64,000 bases of DNA, from NCBI GenBank assembly GCA_963703945.1, contig CAVPGM010000025.1, forward strand, positions 124,001 through 188,000, in the 5' to 3' direction. Positions 1-12,501 of the stretch are shown here, piece after piece (the stretch's first letter is position 1; each line of letters opens with the position of its first letter). The notes below the pieces were generated by a model. That model saw nothing but the letters and a program-made list of their open reading frames with translations, was not told the origin of the DNA and searched no databases. The translations under genes were made by a program, and so were the position numbers. Source of the DNA: JALORV01 sp963703945 (GTDB lineage Bacteria > Pseudomonadota > Gammaproteobacteria > Burkholderiales > Burkholderiaceae_F).

Positions 1-11
1 TGGAACGACGG

Positions 12-2219
12 CTACGCGACTGCCTGTTTGTCGGTAGACAGGGGTTCGCTGCTGGTCGCCGGGCGTCGAGACTTGCGGAACTCCGACCACCAGGTCGCCG
101 CATCGAGCTGTGTCCACGCCAGACGGCTCGCCAGCCGGTCGAGCGCTTCGACGACGGCTTCAGCGCTGCGCGGCCGGCGGTTGCGGTCCTTCTCGAGGCA
201 CGCTGCGATCAGTGCGTCGAGTCCCTCCGGGACTTCGACTCCGGCATCACGCACCCGCGGCGCCGGTGCATGCAGCACCTGGTTGCTGATCGCGAGGCTG
301 TCATCGCCGTCGAAGATCGGGCGGCCCGTCAACAGGAAGTAGCCGACAGCGCCGAGCGCGTAGATGTCCGAGCGCGCGTCGACATCCGGAGGGATTCAGC
401 AGCCGTTCCGGCGCCATGTAGCGCGGCGTGCCGACGATCTTCAGCTGCTTGGTGATGTCGCGCGTGTCGGCACGCTCGAGGTTCTTCACCAGACCGAAGT
501 CGAGCAGCTTGACGACGTCGTCCTCGCCGCGCCGGCACAGCATGACGTTCTCCGGCTTCACGTCGCGATGGATCAGGCCGCGCTCGTGCGCTTCGCGCAG
601 CGCGGCAGCCACCTGCCGCAGGATGTGGATCACGCGACCCGGCGGCACGCGCCCGGAGTGCTCGACCAGCTCGGCGAGCGTGACGCCGTCGAGATACTCC
701 ATCACGTAGTACGGCTGGCCCTCGCGCGTGCGGCCGAAGTCGTAGATCTCGACGGTGTTCGGATGCCGCAGCTGGCTCGCCAGCTGCACCTCGCGCTCGA
801 AGCGGTGCACGAATTCGTCGGTCGCGACGTGCTTCTTCAGGATCTTGATCGCGGTCGGTCGCTTCAGCAGCGCGTGGCGCGCGAGATAGATCGTCGCCAT
901 CCCGCCCTCGCTGATGCGGCGCTCGAGCGTGTAGGCGCCGAGCCGCTGCACGCCGGCCGAACTGGCGGCTCAGTCGCGCCAGCAGGAAGGCCGACATGAA
1001 CGCCGCGACCAGCGTCAGCGCGACGATGCCGCCGATGACCGACGAGGCTGATCGTCAGGTAGCGCAGCGTCGCGAAGGCCTCGGCGGCGGAAATCTCCGC
1101 GACCACGCCGAAGTCGTAGGCCGGCAGCCAGTCGCCAGGCGCCGATCACTTCGGTGCCGCGATAGCCGCGGTACGGCGTCGCGATGACGCCGCGCCGGTC
1201 GATCTCGGCGGTCTTGTCGCGCGCGGCGATCGCCAGCGCGGCCGCCTGCGTCAGCGGCCGCGCGGCCGGCTCCAGCTTCGGCGCATTTCCGCCGACCCGC
1301 TCGCCGCCCGGATCGCGCACATGAATAGCAGGCGATCGCCGGCAGTCGACGTCGGACTGCGCGTCGGCACGCCCTCCGTCCGGCGACTCGGCGAGCCGGC
1401 TGGAGGTCAGCATCAGTCCGTCGTCGCCGAACGCGTAGGCCTCGCCGGTGTTCGCCCGGCCGTGCGGCCGAGAAGATCGTTTCGAGTTCGCGATCGGTCG
1501 CGACGCCCATCGCGAGCGCGGCCACCGGCGCACCGTCGCCGATGCGGATCGGCGCGATGAACCACGCCACCGGTCGCAGCGCGCCATCAGCGCCGCGCAC
1601 CGACAGTTCCGCTTCGTCGGATACGGCCGCACGAACTGCGGCTGGCCCTCGAATACGCGGTCGAGCCGCTCGCGGAACACACCAGAACGAATGCGCTGGC
1701 CGCAGCGCAAGCGGGTCCTTCGACGACAGCACCCGACCGTCGCGATCAAGAATGCGGAAAGCGACCACGCCCGAGGTCGACAGCCGCGACTGCACTTCGG
1801 CGCTCAGGCGTTCGGCCTCCTGCGTGCAGCGGCCGGGCTCGGTCAGCGCGCCGCGGCGGTCGGCGACGAACTGCGTCGCCTGCGCCACCACCGTCGGATT
1901 GCGCGCCGCGCGCTGCGACCTCGGCCATGTGCTCGTAGAGCCCAGACGTCGAGCCCCTTGACCACGGTGCCCGAGCAGCGCCTCCAGGCTGGCGACGCGC
2001 GTTTCGGCAAGTGCCGAACGCACGCCGGTGTAGGTCCAGTAGCCGAGTCCGATCAGCAGCACACCCAGCAGCACCGTCGCGGCGTTGCGCCACGTCTCGG
2101 TCTCGACCAGGCCGGCGATCAGGTTCGGAATCGCGCCGGCCGACGCCTCCGGGATCGCCGGCGCCGAGATCGGGGGCGCGGTGCAGCGACTCGCAGCTCT
2201 CCGGAAGTGCGTCAGTCAT
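12..2219 (-). CDS. Membrane-anchored Ser/Thr protein kinase with Cache-like sensor region (frameshifted)
   Basis: Predicted Hanks-type Ser/Thr kinase joined to an extracytoplasmic sensor. Read through several frame breaks, it has an ATG at 2219 behind GGGAGG, a first membrane helix near 2075-2010 (LLGVLLIGLGYWTYTG), about 280 residues that look like a dCache sensor (SGVVAFRILDRDGRVLSS, then VAALAMGVATDRELE), a second helix near 1040-985, and a kinase domain from about 950. The kinase shows the loop ISEGGMATIYLARH, Lys in AIKIL, the catalytic loop HRDVKPENVM, DFG and MAPE, so it should be active. Breaks occur near 2175, 1945, 1690, 1640, 1455, 1130, 1045, 965 and 390, so it is either heavily error-laden or a pseudogene. 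It lies 155 bases after nuoN on the same strand. Ligand and targets are unknown. The kinase call is firm; the Cache call is inferred from pattern. Confidence 0.8.
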
Positions 2220-2374
2220 CGAACCTCCCGGTCCGGCCCATGCGGACAGACTCGATGCATCGGATGAGACGCCCAAGGTGGCGGTCCAGGCACCCATCCT
2301 ACCGCGAGGCGCTGTGACTCCGACGAGCCGATGCTTCGATGCAGGGCGATCTCAGGCGCGCGAGCAGCGGCCGA

Positions 2375-3760
2375 TCAGCCGATGACGCCCGGGAAGAGCG
2401 TCAGCGCAATGGTCGGCACCATGCACAACACACCGGCCGCGACGGCGATCGCGTCCCTGCGACGGCGCTCCCTCCGGCTGCGATCCCATGAACATCAGCT
2501 GGATCACGCGCAGGTAGAAGTAGATGCCGAGGTAGCTGCCTACCAGCGCCGAGCACGGCGTACAGCGTGTAGCCGGCCGCAACGACGTTGCTTGAAGATC
2601 AGGAACTTGGCGACGAAGCCCGGGAACGGCGGGATGCCGGCCAGCGACAGCAGCGCGATGGCGAGCAGCACGGCCGCATACGGCTGCCGCTGGTAAAGCC
2701 CCTTCAATGCATCGAGCCGATCGCGCCGCGCATCGTCCGGTCCGATCGGCAGCGATGCGAATGCCAGCGCGTTCATCAGTCCGTACGCCAGCAGGTAGAA
2801 GGTCACGCGCCTGCAGCCGCGTCGGTCCGGCGCCGAGCAACGCGTAGAACAGGTAGCCGGCGTGCGCGATCGACGAATAGGCGATCATGCGCCGGAAGCT
2901 CGGCTGTCGCATCGCTGCCAGGTTGCCCCAGACGATCGAGATCAGCGGCAGGATCGCGAGCAGGTCGACCAGCGAGCCTGCCGATCGTGCGCGGTGCCGA
3001 ACAGCCGCACCACAGCGAGCAGCACGCCGGCCTTGATCAGGATCGCCATGTAGGCCGTGACCGGCACGCTCGCGGCCTCGTACGCGTCGGGCGCCCAGGC
3101 GTGGAACGGAACCACGGCGGCCTTCAGGAAGAACGCGACCAGCACCAGGATGATCGCCACGCTGGCCAGCGTGTCCCGGTGCCTGCGCGGCCTGACGAAG
3201 CGCCGATCGAGCGCGAGCGAGCCGGTCGCGCCGTAGACCAGCGATGCGCCCATCAGGAACATCGCGCGTCGCCGCGCCGCCGAGCACCAGGTACTTCAGC
3301 GCCGCCTCGGCCGCCTCGTGCCGCTGGTACGCGAGCAGCACCAGCACGTAGATCGGCATCGACATGATCTCGAGGCCGAGGAACATCGTCAGGAAACCGT
3401 CGGCGATGTGACGAGCAGCACGCCGTACAGCGACGACAACAGCAGGATGTAGAAGCGCGCGTCGCTGCCGAACTCGTTGCGCGACAGTTGCAGCAGCGGA
3501 AGCGCGAGGGCCAGGACGATCGCCTTCGCCAGCCATCGTCCGCTGGGTCGACCGAGAAGTGTCCGGGAAACGGGCTCCCCTCGAACTGCACGGCCACCAG
3601 CAGCAGCGGCGAACAGCGTAGCCATCAGCGTGAAGCCCATCGCCACCGCAGTCGCGCCGCGCGCGCCAATGCCCAGTACTTCCATACCGATCAGCACGAC
3701 GATGCCGGCGAGCAGCAGGTGCTCGGGCAGCAGCGCGATCACCATGAGCGACCAGTTCAT
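2375..3760 (-). CDS. nuoN: NADH-quinone oxidoreductase subunit N (frameshifted)
   Basis: Membrane subunit of complex I, one of three antiporter-like proton channels (with L and M). The ATG at 3760 follows GGAGG. The protein reads in pieces: MNWSLMVIALLPEHLLLAG, then FYILLLSSLYGVLLVTS, MFLGLEIMSMPIYVLVLLAY, the channel segment with AAVVPFHAWAPDAYE, then RMIAYSSIAHAGYLFYALLG, and the end LTLFPGVIG before TGA at 2375. At least six frame breaks interrupt it, including near 3600, 3415, 3265, 2985, 2810 and 2490. The span of 1386 bases is slightly short of the usual ~480 codons. It is the last gene of the nuo series. In the frame written, nuoM runs into this ATG without a stop. Confidence 0.9.
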
Positions 3761-5328
3761 CGTCCGGCCTCCGGTGGCGTTGCGACCGACGCGCGGCGTC
3801 GTGACTGCCGGCCGCGCGGCGACATCGACCCACTGCTGGTACTGCCGCGCCGCGACCTCGGTCTTGCGCAGCGGCTCCTGCGGGAACAGGCCCAGCCAGA
3901 ACACCGCGACCACCAGCGCCACCAGAATCGCGCGCTCGCGGCCGTTCAGATCGACCAGCGGAAGGTGCGGCGCGCGCGTCGCACCGAACAGGAAGCGCTG
4001 CGCGAACCACAGCATGTAGATCGCGCCCAGCACGACGCCACCGACCGCTGTCACGCTCAGCACCAGCGGCACGCTGTCGCCGGCCAGGTACAGCGGCCAA
4101 GATGCATTGAATGCGCCGAGCAGCACCAGGAACTCGCCGGTGAAACCGCTGGTGGTCGGCAGTCCGATCGCGGCCAGCGTCAGGATCATGAAGAACACCG
4201 AGTAGACCGGCAGCGTCTTCGCCAGCCCGCCGTAGGCGGCGAGTTCGCGGCTATGACACCGCTCGTAGATCATGCCGACCATCAGGAACAGGCCGGCCGC
4301 TGTCAGTCCGTGGCTGACCATCTGGATGATCGCGCCCTGGATGCCGATCAGGTCCAGGCTCGCCAGCCCGAGCATCACGTAGCCCAGGTGACTGATCGAC
4401 GAGTAGGCAATGATCTTCTTGATGTCGGTCTGAACCAGCGCCAGGCAGGCGCCGTAGATGATGCTGACCACCGCCGCCAGCATCACCCAGTCGACCGCGG
4501 CGCGCGCGGCATCCGGGAACAGCGGGAAGCCGAGCTTGATGAAACCGTAGGTTCCCATCTTCAGCAGCACTCCGGCCAGGATCACCGATCCGGCGGTCGG
4601 CGCCTCGACGTGTGCGTCCGGCAGCCAGGTGTGCAGCGGCACGATCGGCACCTTGATCGCGAACGACAGCGCAAAAGCGGCCAGCAGCCAGCCCTGAACT
4701 TCCGACCGGCAGCCGTTGCCGGTACAGATCGGCGAACGAGAACGACAGCGTGCCGGTGCACCTGACGCAGCGCGTAGACGAGATAGATCACCGCGGCCAG
4801 CATCAGGATCGAGCCGAAGGCGGTGAAAAGGACGAACTTGAGCGTCGCGTAGATGCGCCGCTCGCCACCCCAGATGCCGATGATCAGGAACATCGGGATC
4901 AGCATCGCCTCCCAGAACACATAGAACAGGAACAGATCCTGCGCGAGGAAGGTCCCCAGCATCGTGAACTGGATCAGGAACACCATCGCATAGAACAGCT
5001 TCACGTCCTTGGTGATGGCCGTGAAGGCTCCGGCGACGACCAGCGGACCGAGGAAGGTGGTCAGCAGCACCAGCAGGATGTTGAATCCGTCGAGACCGAT
5101 GTGATAGCTGACACCCCAGTCCACGATCCACGGGATGCGCGTTTCGAACTGCAGTCCGGCTACGCCGGCCTCGAAGCGCAGATAGAGCCACGCCGTCAGC
5201 GCGAACTGGACCACCATCGTCCAGAACGTCAGCCGGCGCACGGCGTCCTCGCTGCCGCAGGCCGCCAGCAGCGCGATGCCGACGAGCGGAATGAACAGGA
5301 TGACGTTGAGAGCGATCGCCTCAGACAT
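3757..5328 (-). CDS. nuoM: NADH-quinone oxidoreductase subunit M (frameshifted)
   Basis: Antiporter-like proton-pumping membrane subunit of complex I. The N-terminal 220 residues (start MSEAIALNVILFIPLVGIAL) are in one frame. After a break near 4700 the protein resumes with EVQGWLLAAFALSFAIKVPI and the family signature LPDAHVEAPTAGSVILAG, then DIKKIIAYSSISHLGYVMLG. The start overlaps the nuoL stop (ATGTCTGA). The end is uncertain: in the second frame no stop precedes the nuoN ATG, whereas in the starting frame a TGA overlaps it as ATGA. I placed the end at that TGA (3757). A further one-base error near the 3' end would restore it; a true NuoM-NuoN fusion is the less likely alternative. Confidence 0.92.
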
Positions 5329-7198
5329 GAGCCCAGCTCCAGGCGAGCACGACGATCATTCCCGCCAGCACCAGGAAGGCGTAGCGGTGCAGGTTTCCGT
5401 TCTGCACCCGCGTCAGTTGCCCGGCCGTGTCGTCGCGCCATCGCGGCCATGCCGTCGAGCGTGCCGTCCAGCAGCAGCCGGTCGCCGACGCGCAGGAACA
5501 CGCGGTCCGAGATCCATTGCAGCGGCCGACCGAGTATGGCGTCATAGAGCTCGTCGATGTAGTACTTGCCCGAAAGCAGCCGGTGCAGCGGGCCGACGCT
5601 CTCGCGCACGCGCGATGCGCGCGCGCCGTTGCGGGCATAGAAGTACGCAGCGGCCGCCAGCCCGGCGATGGCGATCGCCACCGACAGCGCGACCAGCGGC
5701 GTCTCGTAGTGATGCAGCTCCGGCGCGATGGGCGGCAGGGCAGCATCGGCTCGAGGAAGTGCGGAATCGAGAAGAAGCCGCCAACCGCGGACAGCACCGC
5801 AAGCACGACCAGCACTCCGGTCATCGACCACGGCGATTCATGGATGTGGTGCTCGGTCTTTTCGTCCATGCGCGGCGTTCCGAAAAACGTCAGCCACAGC
5901 AGCCGGAACATGTAAAAGGCGGTCATCAGGGCGGTCAGTGCGCCGACCGCGAACAGTGCACGGCGATCCGCCTCTCTCGCTCGCGAACGCGAACCACAGG
6001 ATCTCGTCCTTCGAGAAGAAGCCGGCCAGCGGAGGCAGCCCCGCGATGGCGGCGGTCGCTATCGCGAATGTGACGAAGGTGATGGGGATCTTCTTCGCCA
6101 GCCCGCCCATCTTGCGGATGTCCTGCTCGCCCGACATCGCGTGGATCACGCTGCCGGCGCCGAGGAAGAGGCACGCCTTGAAGAACGCGTGCGTGTAAAG
6201 GTGAAACACCGCGACTCCGTAGGCGCCGACTCCGGCCGCGACGAACATGAAGCCGAGCTGCGAGATCGTCGAGTACGCGAGCACCTTCTTGATGTCGGTC
6301 TGCACCAGTGCGATCGTCGCCGCGAAGAACGCGGTGGCCACACCGATGGTCGCGACCAGCGCGGAGGCCTCCGGCGCGTTGATGAAGATGCCGTGCAGCC
6401 GTGCCACCAGGTAGACGCCGGCGGTCACCATCGTCGCGGCGTGGATCAGCGCCGACACCGGCGTCGGACCGGCCATCGCGTCCGGCAGCCATACGTGCAG
6501 CGGGATCTGCGCCGACTTGCCGGTCGCGCCGATGAAGAGGAACACTCCGACCAGGCTGGCGGATACCGCCACCGGACCGGCGAGGAACGCGGCATTGATC
6601 CGGTCGATATCGAGCGTGCCGAGCGTCCGGTACAGCAGGAACATGCCGATCAGGAAGCCGGCATCGCCGACGCGGTTGGTGATGAACGCCTTCTTGCCCG
6701 CGGCGGCCTTCTCCGGGTCCTCGAACCAGAATCCGATCAGCAGATACGACGCGAGCCCGACGCCTTCCCAGCCGACGAACAGCACCAGCAGCGACCGTCC
6801 CATCACCAGCATCAGCATGAAAAACAGGAACACGTTCAGGTAGGCGAAGAAACGCGCGTAGCCCGCGTCCTCCTTCATGTAGCCGATCGAATAGATGTGG
6901 ATCAGCGATCCGACACCGGTGACGATCAGCGCCATCACCGCGGTCAGCCGGTCGAAGTAAAAGGCGATCTCGAACGAGCGGTCGCCGAACTGCGCCCAGG
7001 TGAACACCGTCTGTACCAGCGGCTCGCCCGAGGCCAGCATCGACGAAGTGCAGATCACAGCCAGCACGAACGACACGATCGGCAGCCCGCAGGCGACGAG
7101 GGAGACGAACGTGTTACCGAAGCGCCGGCCCAGCAGGCCGTTGATGAGGAAGCCCAGCCAGCGGCAGCAGAACGATCCAGGCGAGCAACTTGGCTCAT
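5321..7198 (-). CDS. nuoL: NADH-quinone oxidoreductase subunit L (frameshifted)
   Basis: Largest antiporter-like membrane subunit of complex I, normally carrying the long lateral helix. The central 450 residues are intact: FYFDRLTAVMALIVTGVGSL, the conserved GWEGVGLASYLLIGFW, KSAQIPLHVWLPDAMAGPTP and DIKKVLAYSTISQLGFMFVA. After breaks near 5965, 5745 and 5435 the C-terminal third continues as MTAFYMFRLLWLTFFGTPRM, then a segment ending LVLAGMIVVLAWSWAHV at 5321. The ATG at 7198 is two bases inside the gap after nuoK; an early break near 7170 separates the first residues from LINGLLGRRFGNTF. The stop overlaps the nuoM start by eight bases. Confidence 0.93.
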
Positions 7199-7201
7199 CG
7201 C

Positions 7202-7504
7202 TCAGCCCCTGAGGTCGGCATACGCGTCGAGGTCGAGCGTGCGCTTGCGTCGGACCAGCAGCAGCACGATCGGGATCGCGATCGCGATCTCGGCGGTGGC
7301 GACGACGAACACCAGGAACACCAGCACGGCGCCAACCGCAGAGCCCATCTGGGCCGCGAACGTCACCAGGCTGAGGTTGACGCCATTCAGCATCAGCTCC
7401 ATGCACATCAGCATCACCAGCACGTTGCGCCGGATGATCACGCCGGTCAGCCCGATCGCGAACAGCGCGATCGCCAGCCCGAGCAGCAGCTGGACCTTAT
7501 CCAT
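7202..7504 (-). CDS. nuoK: NADH-quinone oxidoreductase subunit K
   Basis: Small three-helix membrane subunit of complex I that carries proton-path glutamates. Intact at exactly the usual 100 residues (MDKVQLLLGLAIALFAIGLTG to DLDAYADLRG). The conserved glutamates are in CMELMLNGVNLSLV and TAEIAIAIPIVLL. The start ATG overlaps the nuoJ stop by eight bases (ATGGATAA), suggesting translational coupling. Three bases separate its stop from nuoL. Confidence 0.97.
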   Translation of the reverse strand: MDKVQLLLGLAIALFAIGLTGVIIRRNVLVMLMCMELMLNGVNLSLVTFAAQMGSAVGAVLVFLVFVVATAEIAIAIPIVLLLVRRKRTLDLDAYADLRG

Positions 7505-8024
7505 GGTGGCTCCGGTTGACCTGGATGACGGCGATCGCCGCCACGATGGCGGCCAGCAGCAGGACCGAGGTCAGCTCGAACTCCAGCCAGTATTCGTTGA
7601 GGAAGGCCGACGAGAACTGGTTCAGCGTGAAGGTCGCGCCGCCGGCTCCTCGTGCACTCTGGGCGGACCCGTCCGACACCATCATGCCGAGCACGACGAT
7701 GAACGCCCCGCAGCCGAGCGCTCCTGGCACCAGCAGGCTCGAATAGCGCTGTCCGACCGCCGAGTCGCGCGGATCGAGCAGCATGATCACGTACACGATG
7801 AACACCATGACCGCGCCGACATAGATCAGCACCTGGAAGGCGGCGATGAAGTGAACGCCGAGCAGACCGTAGATGCCGCCCAGGAACACCATCGTCGAGA
7901 TCAGCGCAAGCGCCACCCGCATCGGTTCGCGCAGCACCAGCATCAGCGCCGCGCCGATCAGCGCACAGACGCCGAAGACGACCAGCAGCAGCGTCTCAAG
8001 GTTGGCGAGCAGGCTTTCGATCAC
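7497..8024 (-). CDS. nuoJ: NADH-quinone oxidoreductase subunit J
   Basis: Membrane subunit of complex I at the junction with the quinone module. The reading frame is intact, about 175 residues, with five predicted helices: IESLLANLETLLLVVFGVC, ISTMVFLGGIYGLLGVHF, then FQVLIYVGAVMVFIVYVIML, and two more. I chose the GTG at 8024 because it forms a GTGA overlap with the nuoI stop, the coupling seen throughout this operon; the frame stays open upstream but only across nuoI. The stop overlaps nuoK by eight bases. Confidence 0.95.
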   Translation of the reverse strand: MIESLLANLETLLLVVFGVCALIGAALMLVLREPMRVALALISTMVFLGGIYGLLGVHFIAAFQVLIYVGAVMVFIVYVIMLLDPRDSAVGQRYSSLLVPGALGCGAFIVVLGMMVSDGSAQSARGAGGATFTLNQFSSAFLNEYWLEFELTSVLLLAAIVAAIAVIQVNRSHHG

Positions 8025-8602
8025 GCTGGCCCCCGGGGTGCGGTTGGTGACGGCGGATAGTGTTTGGCGACGTCGAGCTGCGGACGCCAGCCGAGCAGCT
8101 CTTCCTTGCCCAGCCACATCCGCCCGCGGTCGGCGGCCGGCAGGTGCGGCACGTCCTCGACCATTCGGATCGCGTCCTCCGGGCAGGCCTCGACGCACAG
8201 CCCGCAAAATACGCAGCGCGAATAGTCGATCTCGAAGCGCGCCGGATACTTCGGATGCGCGGCGTCCGACGGATCGAAGGCTGCCTCGATCTCGATCACC
8301 TTGGCCGGACAGACAGTCGCGCACATGTTGCAGGCGACGCACTGGGGGCGGCCGGAACCGTCTTCGCGCTGAGTCAGGATGTGCTTGCCGCGGTTGCCCT
8401 TCGCGTAGTCCCAGCGCTTCTCCTCGGGGTAGTACGTCGTCAGCGCGCCCTTGCGGCCGGTCATCCAGCGCAGCATGTTGCGCGTGAACACCCGGCCGGT
8501 GATGATGAGGCCGCGCATGATTTCGAACAGGTACGCCTGCTCCCACCACGACATCGTGGGTTCGTTCCAGTACTTCTTGCGTACGTACGGAGCCCTAGAC
8601 AT
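8021..8602 (-). CDS. nuoI: NADH-quinone oxidoreductase subunit I
   Basis: Peripheral-arm subunit of complex I holding two [4Fe-4S] clusters (N6a and N6b) that pass electrons toward NuoB. Both ferredoxin motifs are complete: CVACNMCATVCPAKV and CVFCGLCVEACPEDAI. Intact, about 193 residues. The ATG at 8602 (MSRAPYVRKKYWNEPTMSWW) overlaps the nuoH stop (ATGTCTAG) and is preferred over an in-frame ATG 27 bases upstream that lies inside nuoH. The C-terminus LGWRPQLDVAKHYPPSP is slightly longer than in many homologues. Confidence 0.96.
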   Translation of the reverse strand: MSRAPYVRKKYWNEPTMSWWEQAYLFEIMRGLIITGRVFTRNMLRWMTGRKGALTTYYPEEKRWDYAKGNRGKHILTQREDGSGRPQCVACNMCATVCPAKVIEIEAAFDPSDAAHPKYPARFEIDYSRCVFCGLCVEACPEDAIRMVEDVPHLPAADRGRMWLGKEELLGWRPQLDVAKHYPPSPTAPRGPA

Positions 8603-9739
8603 TTCCGCCCCCCAGCGCCCACACCGCAAGCACGGTGAAGACGAGGTTGATGAGCGCCAGCGGCAGCATGAATTTCCATGCGAAGCGCAGCACCTGGTCG
8701 TAGCGGAAGCGCGGCAGCGACCAGCGAACCAGGATCTGGAAGCTGCAGACGACGAAAACCTTGACGAGGAACACGACGAGCTGCGTCAGCACGACGGCGC
8801 CGTGGCTCATCGCGACGCTGTATCCGCCGGGAAATGCAAAGCCGGCGTCGCTCATGTACGGCAGGTTGTAGCCGCCGAGGAACAGCGTCGTGAACAGCGC
8901 ACCGATGATCGCGATCTCGATGAACTCGGCGAACATGAACAGGCCCATTTTCATCGCCGAGTATTCGGTGAAGTAGCCGGCGATCAGCTCGGACTCGGCC
9001 TCGGGCAGGTCAAACGGGATGCGCTTGTTCTCGGCAACCGCCGCGACCATGAACAGGATCGCAGCGAACGGCTGGTAGACGATGCCCCATGCCGGCAGAA
9101 CGCCCAGCACCGTGCCGGACTGCTGCTGCACGATCGAGTTGAGATCCACCGTACCGAAGATCACGATCAACCCGAGCACCGTCAGGCCCATGACCACTTC
9201 GTACGAGATCATCTGGCTGCCGGCGCGCAGCGCTCCCAGCAGCGAGAACTTGTTGGACGACGACCAGCCGGCCAGCATCGCCCCGATGATCGTCATGCCG
9301 CCGAACGCGAACACCATCAGCACGCCGGCATCGAGTCGCGCGATCTGCATCGGGTAACTGCGTTCGCCGAACCAGCCTGCGAGCGGCGGGATCAGTTCGC
9401 CGGGAATCAGCTGGCCGCCGAACGGAATGACGGCAAACACCAGCAGCACCGGCGTGAACACGACCCACGGCGCCACCGCGTAGGCGTACCAGTCGTACGT
9501 CTTCGGCCGGAAGTCCTCCTTCAGCAGCATCTTCAGGCCGTCGGCCATGCCGTGGAACAGTCCCCACCACACCAGCTTGACCTGCGTGAACGGGATGCGC
9601 AGGTAGGCGCGATTGGCCCCGATGCGGTCGGACATCACGGCCGCCTGCTTGCGCTCGACCCAGGTGAGGATGGTGCCGAAGCCCATCAGCACCGAGATCG
9701 CGTAGGTGATGAAGACGATCGTGATGACGAGGTCCTGGA

Positions 9740-9743
<4 letters not shown>
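8595..9743 (-). CDS. nuoH: NADH-quinone oxidoreductase subunit H
   Basis: Membrane subunit of complex I that forms much of the quinone-binding chamber. Intact, about 382 residues, against 320-350 in many bacteria. Starts MIQDLVITIVFITYAISVLM. Conserved loops are present: WVERKQAAVMSDRIGANRAY, and AENKRIPFDLPEAESELIAG with EYSAMKMGLFMFAEF. The ATG at 9743 forms an ATGA overlap with the nuoG stop. An unusual segment near residues 110-150 (PGELIPPLAGWFGERSYPMQ) may account for the extra length. Confidence 0.97.
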
Positions 9744-11181
<1,438 letters not shown>

Positions 11182-11189
<8 letters not shown>

Positions 11190-12482
11190 GCGCCGCCTCC
11201 TCGACCGCCGTATCCACTTCGAGGCGGCCGTCGAACTTCGAGCGGCCGTGCGCGATGTAGTGCTCGAACTCGTCGCGATACTTGGCGATGATGCCGACCG
11301 TCGCATAGCCGGCGGCATCGCCCATGCCGCAGATCGTCGTGCCGTCGTTGGCCTCCGAGATGTGCACCATCGTGTCGATGTCCTCGGGGCGCCCCTGGCC
11401 GGCGACGATGCGGTCGATGATCCGGTGCAGCCAGCCCATGCCTTCGCGGCACGGCGTGCACTGGCCGCACGATTCGTGGTGATAGAAGCGCAGCATCACC
11501 TGCAGCAGCCGCACCATGCAGGTGCCCTCGGCGATCACGACCATGCCGCCGGAACCGACCTGCGAGCCGGCCGCGACCATCGCCTTGTGGTCGTAGGTGA
11601 CGTTCGCGATGTCGGCGGCGGTCATCACCTTGGTCGAGATGCCGCCGGGGATGATGCATTTCAGGCCCTTGCCGCCGAGGATGCCGCCGCAGTCCTCGTA
11701 GATGAACTTCGCCAGCGGGTAGCCGTACTCGACTTCGTACACACCGGGCTTTTCGATGTGTCCGGAGATCGATACCAGCTGCGTGCCGGGACTCTTGGCC
11801 GTGCCGACCTTGCTGGAACGCCTCGGCGCCCATGCGAATGATCACGGCCACGTTCGACAGCGTCTCGACGTTGTTGATGACGGTCGGCCGCTGATACAGC
11901 CCGCGCACGGTCAGGCGCGGCGGCCGGTTGCGCGGGTAGCCCTTCTTGCCCTCGATCGAGGTGATCAGCGCCGACGCCTCGCCGCACACGTACGAGCCGG
12001 CACCGCGGTAGACGACCAGGTCGCAATCGAAGCCGCTGACCGAGGATGTTCCTGCCGAGCAGACCCGCTTCGTAGGCCTCCTCGACCGCGCCCGCCAGTC
12101 GCCGGTACGGCAGATCGAATTCGCCGCGGATGTAGACGAACGCATGACGAACCTCCAGTGCGTAGGCCGCGATCAGCATCGACTCGATCAGCAGGTGCGG
12201 CGCGTTCTCCAGGATCCAGCGGTCCTTGAACGTGCCGGGCTCGCCTTCGTCGGCGTTGGCGCACAGATAGTGCGGCTGGCCGTCGTTCAGGTGCACCACC
12301 TGCCACTTGCGTCCGACCGGGAATGCCGCGCCGCCGTGGCCCGAGGATGCCGGACGGCGCTGACTTCCTTGGTCACCTCCTCGGGCGTCATCGACGTCAG
12401 CACCTTGCTCAGCGTCTCGTAGCCGCCGCGCGCACGCACCTCCGACGAGCAGGTGCGAGGTCGGCGTGACCGGGAAGGTCAT
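11182..12482 (-). CDS. nuoF: NADH-quinone oxidoreductase subunit F (frameshifted)
   Basis: FMN- and NADH-binding subunit of complex I, the electron entry point, with [4Fe-4S] cluster N3. Pieces read GGAAFPVGRKWQVVHLNDGQ with the FMN-site YLCANADEGEPGTFKDRW, then GAGSYVCGEASALITSIEGK, then FYHHESCGQCTPCREGMGW (three of the N3 cysteines) and TTICGMGDAAGYAT. Breaks fall near 12430, 12350, 12045 and 11790. The start is uncertain: ATG at 12482 (MTFPVTPTSHLLVG) gives a normal length of about 433 residues; an ATG at 12505 overlapping the nuoE stop would need one more frame correction. The stop overlaps nuoG by eight bases. Confidence 0.92.
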
Positions 12483-12501
12483 CAGCAGCTTGCGCGCCCA
12501 G

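Noticed and set aside
6141..8060. Long open frame on the plus strand opposite nuoL, nuoK and nuoJ
   Set aside because: It is a high-GC shadow rich in Arg, His and Asp with no family features; the opposite strand carries well-conserved complex I genes.
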